Of a stretch of 64,000 nt of DNA, positions 8,686 through 17,955 are shown one piece after another. Within the stretch, counting starts at the first letter, position 1. Every line of letters starts with the position of its first letter. The notes beneath the pieces are model-generated. The model saw only the letters and a program-made list of their open reading frames with translations, was not told the origin of the DNA and searched no databases. The DNA is taken from NCBI RefSeq assembly GCF_015207705.1, contig NZ_JADEWI010000020.1:1-64000 (forward strand), written 5' to 3'. This DNA is from Nostoc sp. LEGE 06077 (lineage in GTDB: Bacteria > Cyanobacteriota > Cyanobacteriia > Cyanobacteriales > Nostocaceae). The translations under genes and the position numbers were made by a program.

Positions 8686-9170
8686 AGCTAATCAATTAAA
8701 AATGCAATTTTAACAATGATTTACAAAACTCAGTGCTGAGTAACAAGAATCGCTTGGACTCTGCAATGACAAGTATTTAGTCAAACTGAATATCATTGCT
8801 GATGTCTAACAAAATTAATAACAATGCTGATTATAAAGGTTTTTTTAGCTAAATCTGACTCGTAAATCAAATTTCTGACTCAGCAACAAGATTTTTGACT
8901 CGTAAATCAGATTTCTGACTCGGCAACAAGATTTTTGATTCGTAAATTAAATTTCTGACTCGGCAACAAGATTTTTGATTCATATAGCCGTAATTATTTT
9001 AGTATATCAAGTTTTTTCAATGAAATTCAGCAAATTTACCCGTTTTTACATAAATAGCCAATATTAATGCCCTCAAAATTCTGTAGCTTTACTCAAGCTA
9101 ATTTATTTAGTCATTGCGTATATTGATGTTATTTAAAGAACTCCGTGCAAAACTCTCACAGGAAAACTTT
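8686..9170. other. Spacer with tandem 40-bp repeats
   Basis: About 485 bases between divergent genes. The main content is the 40-bp repeat array at 8851-8987. The remainder is AT-rich and no other gene is visible. Confidence 0.6.
8851..8987 (+). repeat. Tandem repeat, 40-bp unit, about 3.4 copies
   Basis: A half unit at 8851-8870 is followed by units at 8871-8910, 8911-8950 and 8951-8987 (slightly short). Each unit consists of ATTTCTGACTCRGCAACAAG and then ATTTTTGAYTCGTAAATYA(A/G). The two halves are themselves related, since both contain TTTYTGAYTC, so the unit is built from a degenerate 20-mer. Substitutions are transitions at a few positions, suggesting recent expansion. Confidence 0.85.
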
Positions 9171-9542
9171 ATGGCGCAAAGGAAACGTAACTCTATTGCA
9201 CTTACTAAAGCTGAACGACGAATTGAAGGCATACAGACAATTAACCCTGACTTAGACTTTAGTAATGGATATTCAGTCGCTACTTACAACGCTAAAATAC
9301 AGGAAGTACGCGAAAAATTAACCGCCTATAATCAAATACGCGCAATGGTAGATAAAGCCCAAACTGCTTTATTAGAAGCGGAACGTACTTTAAATAGTTA
9401 TTCAGAACAAATGCTGCTAAATGTAGCCTCTCACTATGGCAAAGATAGTGATGAGTATGGCATGGCTGGCGGAACCCGCAAATCAAACCGCAAAAAACCA
9501 CGCTCGTCAGCAAAATCAACATTAAACTCTGTAGCGTCATGA
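9171..9542 (+). CDS. Conserved hypothetical coiled-coil protein
   Basis: With the start at 9171 the protein has 123 residues. AGGA lies about ten bases upstream and favours this ATG over the in-frame one at 9114. The central region is helical and charged (YNAKIQEVREKLTAYNQIRAMVDKAQTALLEAERTLNSYSEQML), consistent with a coiled coil. It is followed by HYGKDSDEYGMAGGTRKS and a very basic tail (NRKKPRSSAKS). The YGKDSxEYxMAGGxRKS signature looks like that of a conserved bacterial hypothetical family of unknown function. The basic tail hints at nucleic-acid contact, which is inference. A hairpin follows the stop. Confidence 0.7.
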   Translation: MAQRKRNSIALTKAERRIEGIQTINPDLDFSNGYSVATYNAKIQEVREKLTAYNQIRAMVDKAQTALLEAERTLNSYSEQMLLNVASHYGKDSDEYGMAGGTRKSNRKKPRSSAKSTLNSVAS

Positions 9543-9549
9543 TTAAGTA

Positions 9550-9574
9550 GAGTGGGCATAATTATTGTCCACTC
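9550..9574 (+). terminator. Hairpin after the coiled-coil gene
   Basis: Arms GAGTGGGCA and TGTCCACTC around a seven-base AT loop, starting eight bases after the stop at 9542. There is no strong T-run after it, so this is a terminator or mRNA 3' stabiliser. Confidence 0.5.
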
Positions 9575-10062
9575 TCAAACTCAGTATAATATTTCCAAAA
9601 TGCCAACAAGATAGTTAAGAATAAATCATTCTTATGAGCAAATTTAGCCAGTAGGGTGTGTTATGGCTTCAGCCTAACGCACCGCCAGATTATGATGTTG
9701 CGTTAGGCGCGCGTATATAATTTTTGTGATTAGTTAACTCACAATATCCGCTTAATATACCCTACAATAATTTTTATTTTTACTTGATCAATAATCTCTT
9801 AATCTCTATTAGAGATTAAAATAATTCATGATATAAATTCTTCTACACCAACCAATGAAAAACTCTAAATTTTAAACTCACTTGCTTGGATTTTATTTGT
9901 GTAATTGCAACTTCTAATCACCTTATCTAGCTAGCTATATTTTAACAGCTTTTTAACCTCATCCTTTGTTCCCCGTTCTCAGATAGCAATTAATAGTCAT
10001 TACTAAATTTAATTGTTAAACTTTAAATTACCCATGTTTTTGGTTATTAAAGTTTTAAATTA
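9575..10062. other. AT-rich spacer with one dispersed hairpin repeat
   Basis: About 490 bases without a gene. A cyanobacterial dispersed repeat sits at about 9655-9712, with inverted arms GGTGTGTTATGGCT and AGCCTAACGCACC followed by another GCGTTAGGCGC copy. There is a perfect CTCTAATAGAG-type inverted repeat near 9794-9820 (AATCTCTA/TAGAGATT). The rest is very AT-rich leader DNA before the GGDEF gene. Confidence 0.55.
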
Positions 10063-11529
10063 ATGAATGAACAGGTGAAAGCAATTCGAGTTGCTTGGTG
10101 TAGTTCACTAGATTTGCCGCAACCAATAAATATTACCCTTAATTTTCAATGGATACAAATTGATATTTCTACATTTTTTGAGCAAGATTTTGACATTATC
10201 ATACTCGACATCAGGGCTTTTGAAAATTTAGAGCAAGCCCAATATACATATACTAATGTTAATTTACCCATAGTATTTTTAGTAGACACAATTGAGCAAG
10301 AATCTGCTATTCTTTGCTGGTTAGAGCCAGGTGATGAAACTTGTAAAATCAATGCCATTGATCAGCAAATCAGTCTACGTTTGCAGCGCAGTCTTTGGCA
10401 TAACCAGCAAAAACATTTATTTAACCTTGATAAATTAACAGGAATTGCTAATTTTCGTAAGTTCAATGATTATGCTATTCAGCTTTTAACATCTAGTGAA
10501 GATGTAGAACCTATCTCTTTAATTTATTTAGATATTGATGGATTTAAGTTTATTAACGATCGCTATGGTCATATAGTCGGAGATCAGATATTACAAGAGA
10601 TTGGGCAAATTCTCCAAAAGTACTCACTAGGAGCAGGTATCGTCGCACGGACAGGCGGTGATAAATTTGCTATTTGTATGGGTGGTAATATCGAGCAGGG
10701 AAAAGCCTTTGCCGAATTTCTGAGAACGCAAATCGAAACTCATGAATTTAAGCTGAATGCAATCTCTTCTATTCGGATAACAGCTTCGTTAGGAGTAGTC
10801 GCCATCTCAGGATATGCTTCCGTTGAGCAATTATGGCAAGAAATCAATCAATGTATCTATGCAGCCAAGCAAAAGGGACGTAACCAAGTTGTCACTTCTG
10901 AGGAATTTGAGGCGATCGTTGATGCTTCTGGTCAAGATAAACTGATAACTGATTTTGAACATCGAATTCGCGTCACCGCAGAACGGATGATTAGTGAGAT
11001 GGTGCTAAAGGCCAGTCGTCTAGCTAATAAATACCGCTTAGAAGCAGAACACGATGGTTTAACGGAAGTTTTCAATCGCCGCTATCTCGATAGATTACTA
11101 GCGCGGGAGATTGAAAAATCTCATAAATATCAGCAACGACTAACAATTTTACTCCTTGATTTAGATAATTTTGGAGAAGTAAATCGCACCTACGGTTTTC
11201 CTACAGGTGATCAAGCTTTAAAAACTGCGGCAAAAATATTTACAACTCATATCCGAGCCGGAGATTGGGTAACACGCTACGGAGGAGAAGAATTTTGTAT
11301 TGTCATGTCTAACACCGACCTCAACACCGGGTATCAAATAGCTGAACGAATTCGCCTAGCTTTGAGTGAGGAATTTGTAACAGCCTACAATGGTCAACAA
11401 TTTTGCCTCACCACCAGTATCGGAGTTGTCGAATTAATGACAGAAACTAACCTTGTGTCTTTTTTGCAGCGCGCTAGCGATAAAGTCAGAGAAGCCAAAA
11501 AAAAGGGTCGTAATCAAACTTGTTTGTAA
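10063..11529 (+). CDS. Tandem GGDEF protein (diguanylate cyclase)
   Basis: 488 residues. The N-terminal ~110 residues look like a receiver-type fold (DFDIIILDIRAF, LPIVFLVDT) but lack the acidic pocket of an active receiver. Two GGDEF domains follow. The first (residues ~120-280) starts LDKLTGIANF and has GGDKF at 198-202 in place of GGDEF. The second (about 328-488) starts HDGLTEVFNRR and has GGEEF at 407-411, an active-type site. RAGD at 398-401 lies exactly five residues before it and is a canonical RxxD product-inhibition site. The second domain should make c-di-GMP from two GTP, while the first may be regulatory or a weak enzyme. No membrane helix is visible. Confidence 0.9.
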   Translation: MNEQVKAIRVAWCSSLDLPQPINITLNFQWIQIDISTFFEQDFDIIILDIRAFENLEQAQYTYTNVNLPIVFLVDTIEQESAILCWLEPGDETCKINAIDQQISLRLQRSLWHNQQKHLFNLDKLTGIANFRKFNDYAIQLLTSSEDVEPISLIYLDIDGFKFINDRYGHIVGDQILQEIGQILQKYSLGAGIVARTGGDKFAICMGGNIEQGKAFAEFLRTQIETHEFKLNAISSIRITASLGVVAISGYASVEQLWQEINQCIYAAKQKGRNQVVTSEEFEAIVDASGQDKLITDFEHRIRVTAERMISEMVLKASRLANKYRLEAEHDGLTEVFNRRYLDRLLAREIEKSHKYQQRLTILLLDLDNFGEVNRTYGFPTGDQALKTAAKIFTTHIRAGDWVTRYGGEEFCIVMSNTDLNTGYQIAERIRLALSEEFVTAYNGQQFCLTTSIGVVELMTETNLVSFLQRASDKVREAKKKGRNQTCL

Positions 11530-11543
11530 ATCCCTACAACCTC

Positions 11544-12773
11544 TTAGATTTTCTCCTTTGCCGGCGGGACAATTCCACTTTTATTTAAACCTGCATCAAT
11601 TTTGCGGAGAATTTTAAAATCATCCTCTGGCAAAGGATAACTACTACTATTAAATAAACCTGTACTGACAATTGGGTGCTTTTCTAAAAAAGAGAATGCT
11701 TGGCGAAATTGCTGCGGTTGGGCTTTAATTGGTGCATCAAAATGGCAGGGAATCACCCACTGAAAATCCCATCTGGCGACTTTATCAGCCCAATCCAGAG
11801 TTTCTTTAGGTGCGCGGTTGAGAATAAGAGCTTGTAAAACTGGTGCGACAAACAAACGTCCATCTCCGCGTAAAGCTTGAAATGACCTCTGCCAATTATC
11901 TTGCCATTTAAAGGGATATAACCCAAAATAAGCTTTTCTAGAGCGTTCTGGCGCTTTTAAAGCATCGCGGAATACCTCGCCCCATGTGGGTACTTCTAAA
12001 GCACTAGGTTGGAAGTATAAAGCAAACAGTGTGATGCGTTCCCATCCTTTGCGGCGATTTGCTTGATTATCAGCCACAACATCCGAACCCTGATCTTTAG
12101 CGTGGAATAATAAAGGATAAGGTTCAAGTTGGACGATCGCCGGAGGTTCTTCTGGTACCGATACTACCGCATCTGTGACTAATAACGTGTGCGATCGCCT
12201 GTGAAAAAATGCCACTTCTGTAAACTTACCGGGGCCTAAATCAATCGTCTTTAAGATTGCATAATCAAACTCATCGGCAAAAGGCGCTTGACTGCTATCT
12301 TCTGGCAAAACTTGAGTGCGTTTAACAGGTAAACCCAACCAAGTTAATGGTAAATTCAGCGGGAAACTCCATTGATTCGGCGCAACAAATACCTGTGCAT
12401 TGGGAAAGCATCTCGCAAAAGGGCCAACAAAAACTTTGTGTTCGATACCAGAAATAGTTGGCAAAATAATATATTTAATATCACCATGTTCAGCCACTAA
12501 TTCTTGAACAAGCTGAATACATTCTTTTGTGGGTGCAACAGGTGCATAAACCAGTAAACCACCTGCATCTAGCTTGACAACAGTCATCCGAATCGGCACA
12601 ACAACGTAAAAAATACCTTGTAACTGGTCAAAAGTCCACACAGTATTTTTGATGACTTCTTTCCGAATTGTTCGCCGCCTGCTATACGGGTAAAGAGGCA
12701 CAATCGGCCAAAATGGCCAGGAAATATCTTGTGGATGAATTTGTTCCGTTACTGTACCTTCATCGTGAGCCAC
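11544..12773 (-). CDS. DUF4336 (metallo-hydrolase-like) protein
   Basis: 409 residues and no signal peptide. Blocks such as IRMTVVKLDAGGLLVYAPVAPT, YIILPTISGIEHKVFVGPFA, QVFVAPNQWSFPLNLP and TLLVTDAVVSVPEEPP recall DUF4336. That family has a metallo-beta-lactamase-like fold and is common in cyanobacteria and plants. The usual HxHxDH metal motif of active enzymes is not present; EHKVF is the nearest equivalent. Its function is unknown. It is convergent with the GGDEF gene, only 14 bases from its stop. Confidence 0.82.
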   Translation of the reverse strand: MAHDEGTVTEQIHPQDISWPFWPIVPLYPYSRRRTIRKEVIKNTVWTFDQLQGIFYVVVPIRMTVVKLDAGGLLVYAPVAPTKECIQLVQELVAEHGDIKYIILPTISGIEHKVFVGPFARCFPNAQVFVAPNQWSFPLNLPLTWLGLPVKRTQVLPEDSSQAPFADEFDYAILKTIDLGPGKFTEVAFFHRRSHTLLVTDAVVSVPEEPPAIVQLEPYPLLFHAKDQGSDVVADNQANRRKGWERITLFALYFQPSALEVPTWGEVFRDALKAPERSRKAYFGLYPFKWQDNWQRSFQALRGDGRLFVAPVLQALILNRAPKETLDWADKVARWDFQWVIPCHFDAPIKAQPQQFRQAFSFLEKHPIVSTGLFNSSSYPLPEDDFKILRKIDAGLNKSGIVPPAKEKI

Positions 12774-12886
12774 CCTGAGACCCCTCCGACCAATACTTAA
12801 GTTTATTTCTGATCTCCGAAGTTGGAGTTTAGCAAATTCTGGAACCTTATTGGCTGGTAATCTGAGAATTTTGACTTAAATTATTT

Positions 12887-12914
12887 CGCGCAAAGACGCA
12901 AAGCCGCAAAGAAG
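12887..12914 (+). repeat. GCAAAG-type repeat, left flank of CoiA-like gene
   Basis: Three related units CGCAAAGA, CGCAAAGC and CGCAAAGA in a row. An inverted copy lies at 14299-14327, so the two flank the CoiA-like gene in opposite orientation. The sequence type is very common in cyanobacterial spacers. Confidence 0.65.
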
Positions 12915-12930
12915 TGCGCCAGAGTTTAGT

Positions 12931-14214
12931 CTAAATATTCGGAGGAAATAATTGAGTCAAATCTATTGGACTTCCCCAATAGTTAATCATACATTTGTTA
13001 TTTTCAATGCTGATAATTTCTTCGCCGTACGGATTCCACCAGGATGGAGCATTTTTCCATGAAGCGTGATCGCCTACTTGCCAGATTAATGGTTTTTGGG
13101 GTTCAATTCGATCTGGCTCTGGGTTTACTTTCGGTGTGTCTTCTATAGTTGAGCCACAGATAGTTTCATTCCAGTTAACGATGCTTACTAATTCTATGGA
13201 TACAATTTGGCGTTGTTCACTATATAAAGGTTGAATTAAAACTGTTTTCTGGCATATTGGTTCAATTGCATGGATGATACCTTCTGTAGTTATTTGACCT
13301 TTTATTTGAACGTACCAACCAATGAGGTCATGATGATGAATTCCTGATTTAAGCAGATCCACAACTGGAGTTAAGGATTTACATAATTCTATGTGTTCTT
13401 CAGGGATAAAGGGGTTACGATTTTGAAATTTTGGTTTTTCATCAGGTGATAACAAGCCATTAGAACCTGTAGAAACTTGTAAAGCTTTCTCTAACAATTG
13501 GGCATGGCTGTCTATGGTTGCTCTTATGCCATTTTGGTTAGGGTGGTAAAGTGTAAATTCAATATTTCTGATTTTCTCTTTAAGTATTTTTTGCTCAAAA
13601 AAACCATTATCATATAACTCTTCATAAGTATCTTTGTAAACTTCTGTTGTATGTGCAAAACCATAATATCTGATTGCTCGTTCTACAGATGCGTTGTTGT
13701 TACCACATCGCCAGTCTGTTAAATCAATCCCTGCTGCTTTGTGTCCAAATGACCTATCGGCTTGTTTCTGTGCAGATATGCCAGAAGTTTGAACTTCAAC
13801 AGCGAATATGGCTTTATCGTTATTTTTTATCAGAATATCAGGACGATTATAACCATTAGGCTTATTAACATTTTTCTCAATTTCGATGCTCATATTTTTA
13901 AATCCGGCGTAGTTTGCGGCTTCTTTATACCTACGCTGAGTTTCAACTTTTATCCATAAATGCTCAATTGATTCACCCATGTTACGAGTAGGACAAAGTT
14001 TATTAGCTTCTTCGTTTTCATGCCTAAAGTAGGAGCCGACAGGTGTCATTTTATTGTTTACTTTCTTGAAAGATTGTGAAACAAAGTGTAGAACACCCTC
14101 GCAGATGGGGCATATCTTTAATCCTGGATATTCAGATTCTAGTTCCTCTAGAGTTTTGTAATCTTCTGATTTTATTGGTTTTTGCCCTTCTACGTGAAAT
14201 GCAATTGGTGTCAT
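12931..14214 (-). CDS. CoiA-like nuclease-fold protein
   Basis: 427 residues, cytoplasmic. The N-terminal region has CPIC (C35, C38), SYFRHENEEA (H65) and LCPTR (C74), which could bind zinc. ESIEHLWIK follows at 81-89. RPDILI then AIFAVEVQTSGIS at 124-147 has a PD-(D/E)xK nuclease pattern (D126, E140, Q142). The order zinc-type residues, FRHxxxE, EH(L)xxK, then RPD...EVQ is that of CoiA-family proteins, where CoiA is linked to DNA uptake and recombination. The C-terminal ~200 residues are unfamiliar and aromatic-rich (WKNAPSWWNPYGEE). The gene stands alone between two inverted copies of a repeat. A competence, repair or defence role is possible. Confidence 0.68.
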   Translation of the reverse strand: MTPIAFHVEGQKPIKSEDYKTLEELESEYPGLKICPICEGVLHFVSQSFKKVNNKMTPVGSYFRHENEEANKLCPTRNMGESIEHLWIKVETQRRYKEAANYAGFKNMSIEIEKNVNKPNGYNRPDILIKNNDKAIFAVEVQTSGISAQKQADRSFGHKAAGIDLTDWRCGNNNASVERAIRYYGFAHTTEVYKDTYEELYDNGFFEQKILKEKIRNIEFTLYHPNQNGIRATIDSHAQLLEKALQVSTGSNGLLSPDEKPKFQNRNPFIPEEHIELCKSLTPVVDLLKSGIHHHDLIGWYVQIKGQITTEGIIHAIEPICQKTVLIQPLYSEQRQIVSIELVSIVNWNETICGSTIEDTPKVNPEPDRIEPQKPLIWQVGDHASWKNAPSWWNPYGEEIISIENNKCMINYWGSPIDLTQLFPPNI

Positions 14215-14298
14215 ACTGGACTTTTACTAAATAAAGTTAGCAGTTAATAGTTGCTACTATATTATTCTCTCATTAATTTATATACCTTGGCAAACACT

Positions 14299-14327
14299 CT
14301 TTCTTTGCGTCTTTGCGCCTTTGCGTG
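14299..14327 (-). repeat. GCAAAG-type repeat, right flank of CoiA-like gene
   Basis: The forward strand reads CTTTCTTTGCGTCTTTGCGC and CTTTGCGTG. Its complement is CACGCAAAGGCGCAAAGACG, the same sequence family as at 12887-12914 but inverted. Confidence 0.65.
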
Positions 14328-14361
14328 AGACACAAAAAATATTTATGCACAAGGTTTCTTA

Positions 14362-15804
14362 TTACAACAAGGGTGTCAATAATCGAGATATTCTCACACC
14401 TAACTTGAACCACAAAGGTTTTTTGTCATATTCAGCAAAATCTACTGTCACTGAGGCAGCTAAATCGGTTTTTAACATTTTCTCAACGCTGTGGGCAAAT
14501 CGAGCATTGATCATAAATGCCATAACTTCAAAGTTGAGAAAAAATGAGCGATTATCTAGATTGACTGTGCCGACTCCGGCTAAATCATTGTCTATCAGGA
14601 TAATTTTTTGGTGGATGAATCCATGTTTATAGCGATAAAATTTGATATCTAGGGCTTTCATTTCGTTGTAGTAAGAGAAAGAACATAGATAAACAAATAA
14701 ATGATCGGGTCTGTTTGGTAAAATAATTCGCACATCAACACCGCGCATTGCTGCCAATTTTAAAGCTGTTAAAGTTGAATCATCTGGGACAAAATAAGGA
14801 GTAGCAATCCACAGACGAGTTTGCGCTTGATTGATAACATTAACAAAAAAGAGTTGACAAGCTTTGTGTTTATCTGCGGGGCCTGTGGGCAAAACTAATG
14901 CAGTTTGGTTAACTTCCCAGTTGGCTTTGACTTGCCAATTAACATCAATAACATAACGATTTGCCCAATACCAATCTTGCAAAAACGAACTTTGCAGACT
15001 TTGAACACTTGGCCCTTGCATTTTGATATGAGTGTCGCGCCAAGGACTCAAACGGCGATTTTTACCTAAATAATCATTACCAATATTTAAACCACCAGTA
15101 AATGCAATTTCACCATCAACAACTAAAATTTTGCGATGGTTGCGAAAATTAAGTTGAAATCGATTTCCTCTACCTTTAGTAGTATGAAATGCACTCACTT
15201 GAATTAAATTTTGGCGCAGAGAGTTGATATAAGCGCGAGATAATTTGTTAGAACCAATTTCATCGTAGAGAAAATAGACGCGGATACCTTGTTGTGCTTT
15301 GGCGATTAAAGCTGCTTGAAATTCATACCCTGCTTCATCATCATCAACAATGTAAGATTGTAACAAAATATAATTTTTGGCTGCGGCGATCGCACTTAAC
15401 ATTGCTGGATAGGTTTGCTGTCCATCAATTAGTAATTCAGCAGCATTACCTGATGTAAAGGAAACACCTGTAAATGTTTCCCCTAAGATTCCCAGGGAGT
15501 TGAATTGCGCTGGTATTGCTACCTGAAATTTAGTAATTTCGCTATAAGCTTGCTTAACTAATTTTTGGTGTTGAGCATATACAGAACGCAAAGCTTCAGC
15601 GTATCCATTAAATTTAGTTCTGCCTAAAATCCAGTATAAAGGCAGAGCCAGCCAAGGAAATGTTACCAGAGAAATACTCCAGGCGATCGCACCACGAGAA
15701 GAACGCACAGTCATGACTGCATGAGCAGCATGGCCAATTCCTAAAGCATGAACTACAACGGTAGCTGCACTCAAAAAAGTGAGGATGCTAATGTCTACAA
15801 GCAT
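14362..15804 (-). CDS. cls: Cardiolipin synthase-type phospholipase D family enzyme
   Basis: 480 residues, typical for bacterial Cls. Two hydrophobic helices lie at the N-terminus (about 5-30 and 35-60). Two complete HKD motifs follow: NHRKILVVDGEIAFTGGLN, and later IHQKIILIDNDLAGVGTVN with DNRSF after it. In the family each HxKxxxxD contributes one half of the active site, which transfers a phosphatidyl group between two phosphatidylglycerols to give cardiolipin. Its stop is close to the next gene on the same strand (nine bases between them), so it is probably in an operon with the upstream phosphoesterase. Another phospholipase D activity cannot be excluded. Confidence 0.88.
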   Translation of the reverse strand: MLVDISILTFLSAATVVVHALGIGHAAHAVMTVRSSRGAIAWSISLVTFPWLALPLYWILGRTKFNGYAEALRSVYAQHQKLVKQAYSEITKFQVAIPAQFNSLGILGETFTGVSFTSGNAAELLIDGQQTYPAMLSAIAAAKNYILLQSYIVDDDEAGYEFQAALIAKAQQGIRVYFLYDEIGSNKLSRAYINSLRQNLIQVSAFHTTKGRGNRFQLNFRNHRKILVVDGEIAFTGGLNIGNDYLGKNRRLSPWRDTHIKMQGPSVQSLQSSFLQDWYWANRYVIDVNWQVKANWEVNQTALVLPTGPADKHKACQLFFVNVINQAQTRLWIATPYFVPDDSTLTALKLAAMRGVDVRIILPNRPDHLFVYLCSFSYYNEMKALDIKFYRYKHGFIHQKIILIDNDLAGVGTVNLDNRSFFLNFEVMAFMINARFAHSVEKMLKTDLAASVTVDFAEYDKKPLWFKLGVRISRLLTPLL

Positions 15805-15813
15805 CTTTATTTT

Positions 15814-16650
15814 TTACGTATCGACATAACTAAATTCTGCCAGCAATGGCTTGTGATCGGATGAACAAATTTCATCTAAAACTTTAGCACTAGCTGGTTT
15901 TTCAGTTAATCCTCGATAAAAAATATAGTCTAAGGGGGGTGACAAAAGGAACCTTTTAATCTTCTTCCTTTCATGGGTAGCAAACTTTACTTGTTTTAAA
16001 CCCAATTTAGTTACAGCCTTATCTAAAATAATTGCCCTTTGGCGATTCCAAGTATTAAAGTCACCAGAAAAAATAATCGGCCCGCGATGTGTAGATAATG
16101 CTAATTCTATTTCTTGTAATTGAATTTTAAATTTGTTTATCTCGACAAAATTAATTAAATGGCTATTAATAGTTAAAAGTGTTTTTTGCTGATTAGCTAA
16201 AGAATATTCTGTAATTAATGAAACTTTCGGCGTATTTACTAAAGGCTCATAGTGTTTAGTGACTATAGCTTTTTTGGTAAGAGGACTGATGTTAGCCGCT
16301 GTTAAAATACCAGAATAAGTTTGATGATGGGCATCAATAAAATTAGGAGCATAAGCCCAACTAAATTTGTTAAACCCAATAATTTGTTCTAAACCCACAC
16401 CCATACGCACTTCTTGGAAGCAGATTAAATCAGGTTGGTGCTGTCTGAGAATTCGGTAAAAATCTTTAAACCAAGTTTTTTCAAAATTATTCTTCGCAAT
16501 ATTCCAGTTTAAAACCTTAATTGAGTGATGATTTAGTTCGGTTTGCAGTTCATGAATATTACCAAGGGTAGATTCGTGAGTCCGAATGAATCGATGAGAG
16601 GGAACAAACTGTCTAGCGAACGTGGCAATGTTTTCTTTGAAGTCAGACAT
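15814..16650 (-). CDS. Endonuclease/exonuclease/phosphatase (EEP) family protein
   Basis: 278 residues, no signal peptide. The EEP active-site set is visible: VLNWNIAKNN near the N-terminus (Asn), LICFQEVRMG (Glu), SGDFNTWNRQRA (Asp-Asn) and SSDHKPLLAEF at the end (Asp-His). These bind a divalent metal and cleave phosphodiester or phosphomonoester bonds in DNases, sphingomyelinases and inositol phosphatases. The gene lies immediately upstream of cls on the same strand, which makes a role in phospholipid turnover attractive. Substrate cannot be decided from sequence. Confidence 0.85.
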   Translation of the reverse strand: MSDFKENIATFARQFVPSHRFIRTHESTLGNIHELQTELNHHSIKVLNWNIAKNNFEKTWFKDFYRILRQHQPDLICFQEVRMGVGLEQIIGFNKFSWAYAPNFIDAHHQTYSGILTAANISPLTKKAIVTKHYEPLVNTPKVSLITEYSLANQQKTLLTINSHLINFVEINKFKIQLQEIELALSTHRGPIIFSGDFNTWNRQRAIILDKAVTKLGLKQVKFATHERKKIKRFLLSPPLDYIFYRGLTEKPASAKVLDEICSSDHKPLLAEFSYVDT

Positions 16651-16961
16651 GACTCAAATTTAACTAAACTTTATTTAGCTTAACTCCTGCCTCTTTTCTT
16701 GCAGAGATGGGAAGTAAGATTTTAGTTAAATAATCAGGGTTGAAGTGGAGCGATAGCTACGGCGAGTTGCGCCAACACTCTTTTATCCCTTGCTCCTACA
16801 CTGTCTATTAGACCTCTTGCATGAAATCAGATTACGCCTACTCTTCTCCTGACGGAGACGCTACGCGAACGAGAACGGTTTCACCGAATGGGTCTTTGCA
16901 TGAGCCATAAAATTATTGCTTTTCAACATTCGTGCAAGAAGTCTATTGATGTCTGTGCGCT
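16651..16961. other. Spacer with dispersed repeat
   Basis: About 310 bases with no gene. It contains the widespread cyanobacterial repeat GACGGAGACGCTACGCGAAC near 16852-16871 and a TTGCATGA/TGCATGAG repeated pair (near 16819 and 16898). Nothing else was recognised. Confidence 0.55.
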
Positions 16962-17804
16962 CTACTTATTTCCGCACACCAACCCAAACTTAATTAATCC
17001 GCGTTCATAACCGCGACCCATTAAGCCTAGAGCTAAGGCTCCTTGAATGGTACTCCAGCCAGAACGCAATAAGCCAAAAATTGCACTGGGAGTTAAGGCT
17101 GAATCAATGACTATATTCCAAAATGGGGCGACAGCCGTTGACCAATCAGCGGTGCGAATATTTTTTAATGGTAGTTGATGAGCGATCGCTTCATACTCCG
17201 GTAAAGAAATCACATAAGGCAAACAATACACGCGGTAAATATCTTGCAAATGCTTTTGTTCATCTGCGGTTAATGGCGTTTCATCTGTTGGTCGATGACA
17301 CCAAGTCACCATAATCAAAGTTCCACCCGGTTTTAATACCCGATAACACTCTTGTAAAAACTGTACTTTGTTGGGCATATGTTCGCCACTTTCCAGCGAC
17401 CAAACCAAGTCAAAAGTATTATCTGCAAAAGGCATTGCTTGAGCATCAGCCACTAGAAACTGACTTCTCAGATTTAACAGCATTTCCTGGGCGCGTTCTG
17501 TTGCTCTCGCCGCTTGCACAGGGCTTAAGGTAATACCAGTAGCTCTAGCATGAAACTTTTCTGCCAAGTATAAAGAACTGCCACCAATTCCACAACCCAC
17601 ATCTAAAATGTTAGTTGCTGTTTCTACACCGGCCCAATGAAGTATTTCTTCAATTAAATCAATTTGCGCTTGACGACGGTCTTTTTTTTGCGTTCCATCT
17701 GCACCATAATAACCGTGGTGCATGTGTTCGCCCCAAACTTCTTCCCATAAACTAGAAGAAGCATCGTAAAACTGCTGAATTTGTTGATAAAGTGTTGTAC
17801 TCAT
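16962..17804 (-). CDS. Gamma-tocopherol methyltransferase-like SAM methyltransferase
   Basis: 280 residues. The SAM-binding motif is ILDVGCGIGGSSLYL at about 66-80. Post-motifs are DLVWSLESGEHMPNK and VLKPGGTLIMVTWCHRPTD. The N-terminal YDASSSLWEEVWGEHMHHGYYG, together with the GEHMPNK block and the LPYVISLPEYEAIA stretch, closely follow Synechocystis gamma-tocopherol methyltransferase (slr0089) as I remember it. That enzyme methylates gamma-tocopherol to alpha-tocopherol. Unlike that protein there is no N-terminal extension, so this one is about 40 residues shorter. A related 2-methyl-6-phytylquinol methylase role is the main alternative. Confidence 0.85.
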   Translation of the reverse strand: MSTTLYQQIQQFYDASSSLWEEVWGEHMHHGYYGADGTQKKDRRQAQIDLIEEILHWAGVETATNILDVGCGIGGSSLYLAEKFHARATGITLSPVQAARATERAQEMLLNLRSQFLVADAQAMPFADNTFDLVWSLESGEHMPNKVQFLQECYRVLKPGGTLIMVTWCHRPTDETPLTADEQKHLQDIYRVYCLPYVISLPEYEAIAHQLPLKNIRTADWSTAVAPFWNIVIDSALTPSAIFGLLRSGWSTIQGALALGLMGRGYERGLIKFGLVCGNK

Positions 17805-17955
17805 GAATCAAATAATGTTAAGACAAATCAAAGTCTAAATAAACATACTGGTTAGGCTACCATATGTGTTTTTAATTAAATCAGGATGTTTTTCCTTCCA
17901 GGAAGAATCTATAGTGTAGAACCTCCCTGGAAAAATTTAGAGGCTCTACCTGAAT

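Noticed and set aside
8851-8987. Possible CRISPR array
   Set aside because: Units are directly adjacent with no unique spacers, and the 40-base period consists of repeat only.
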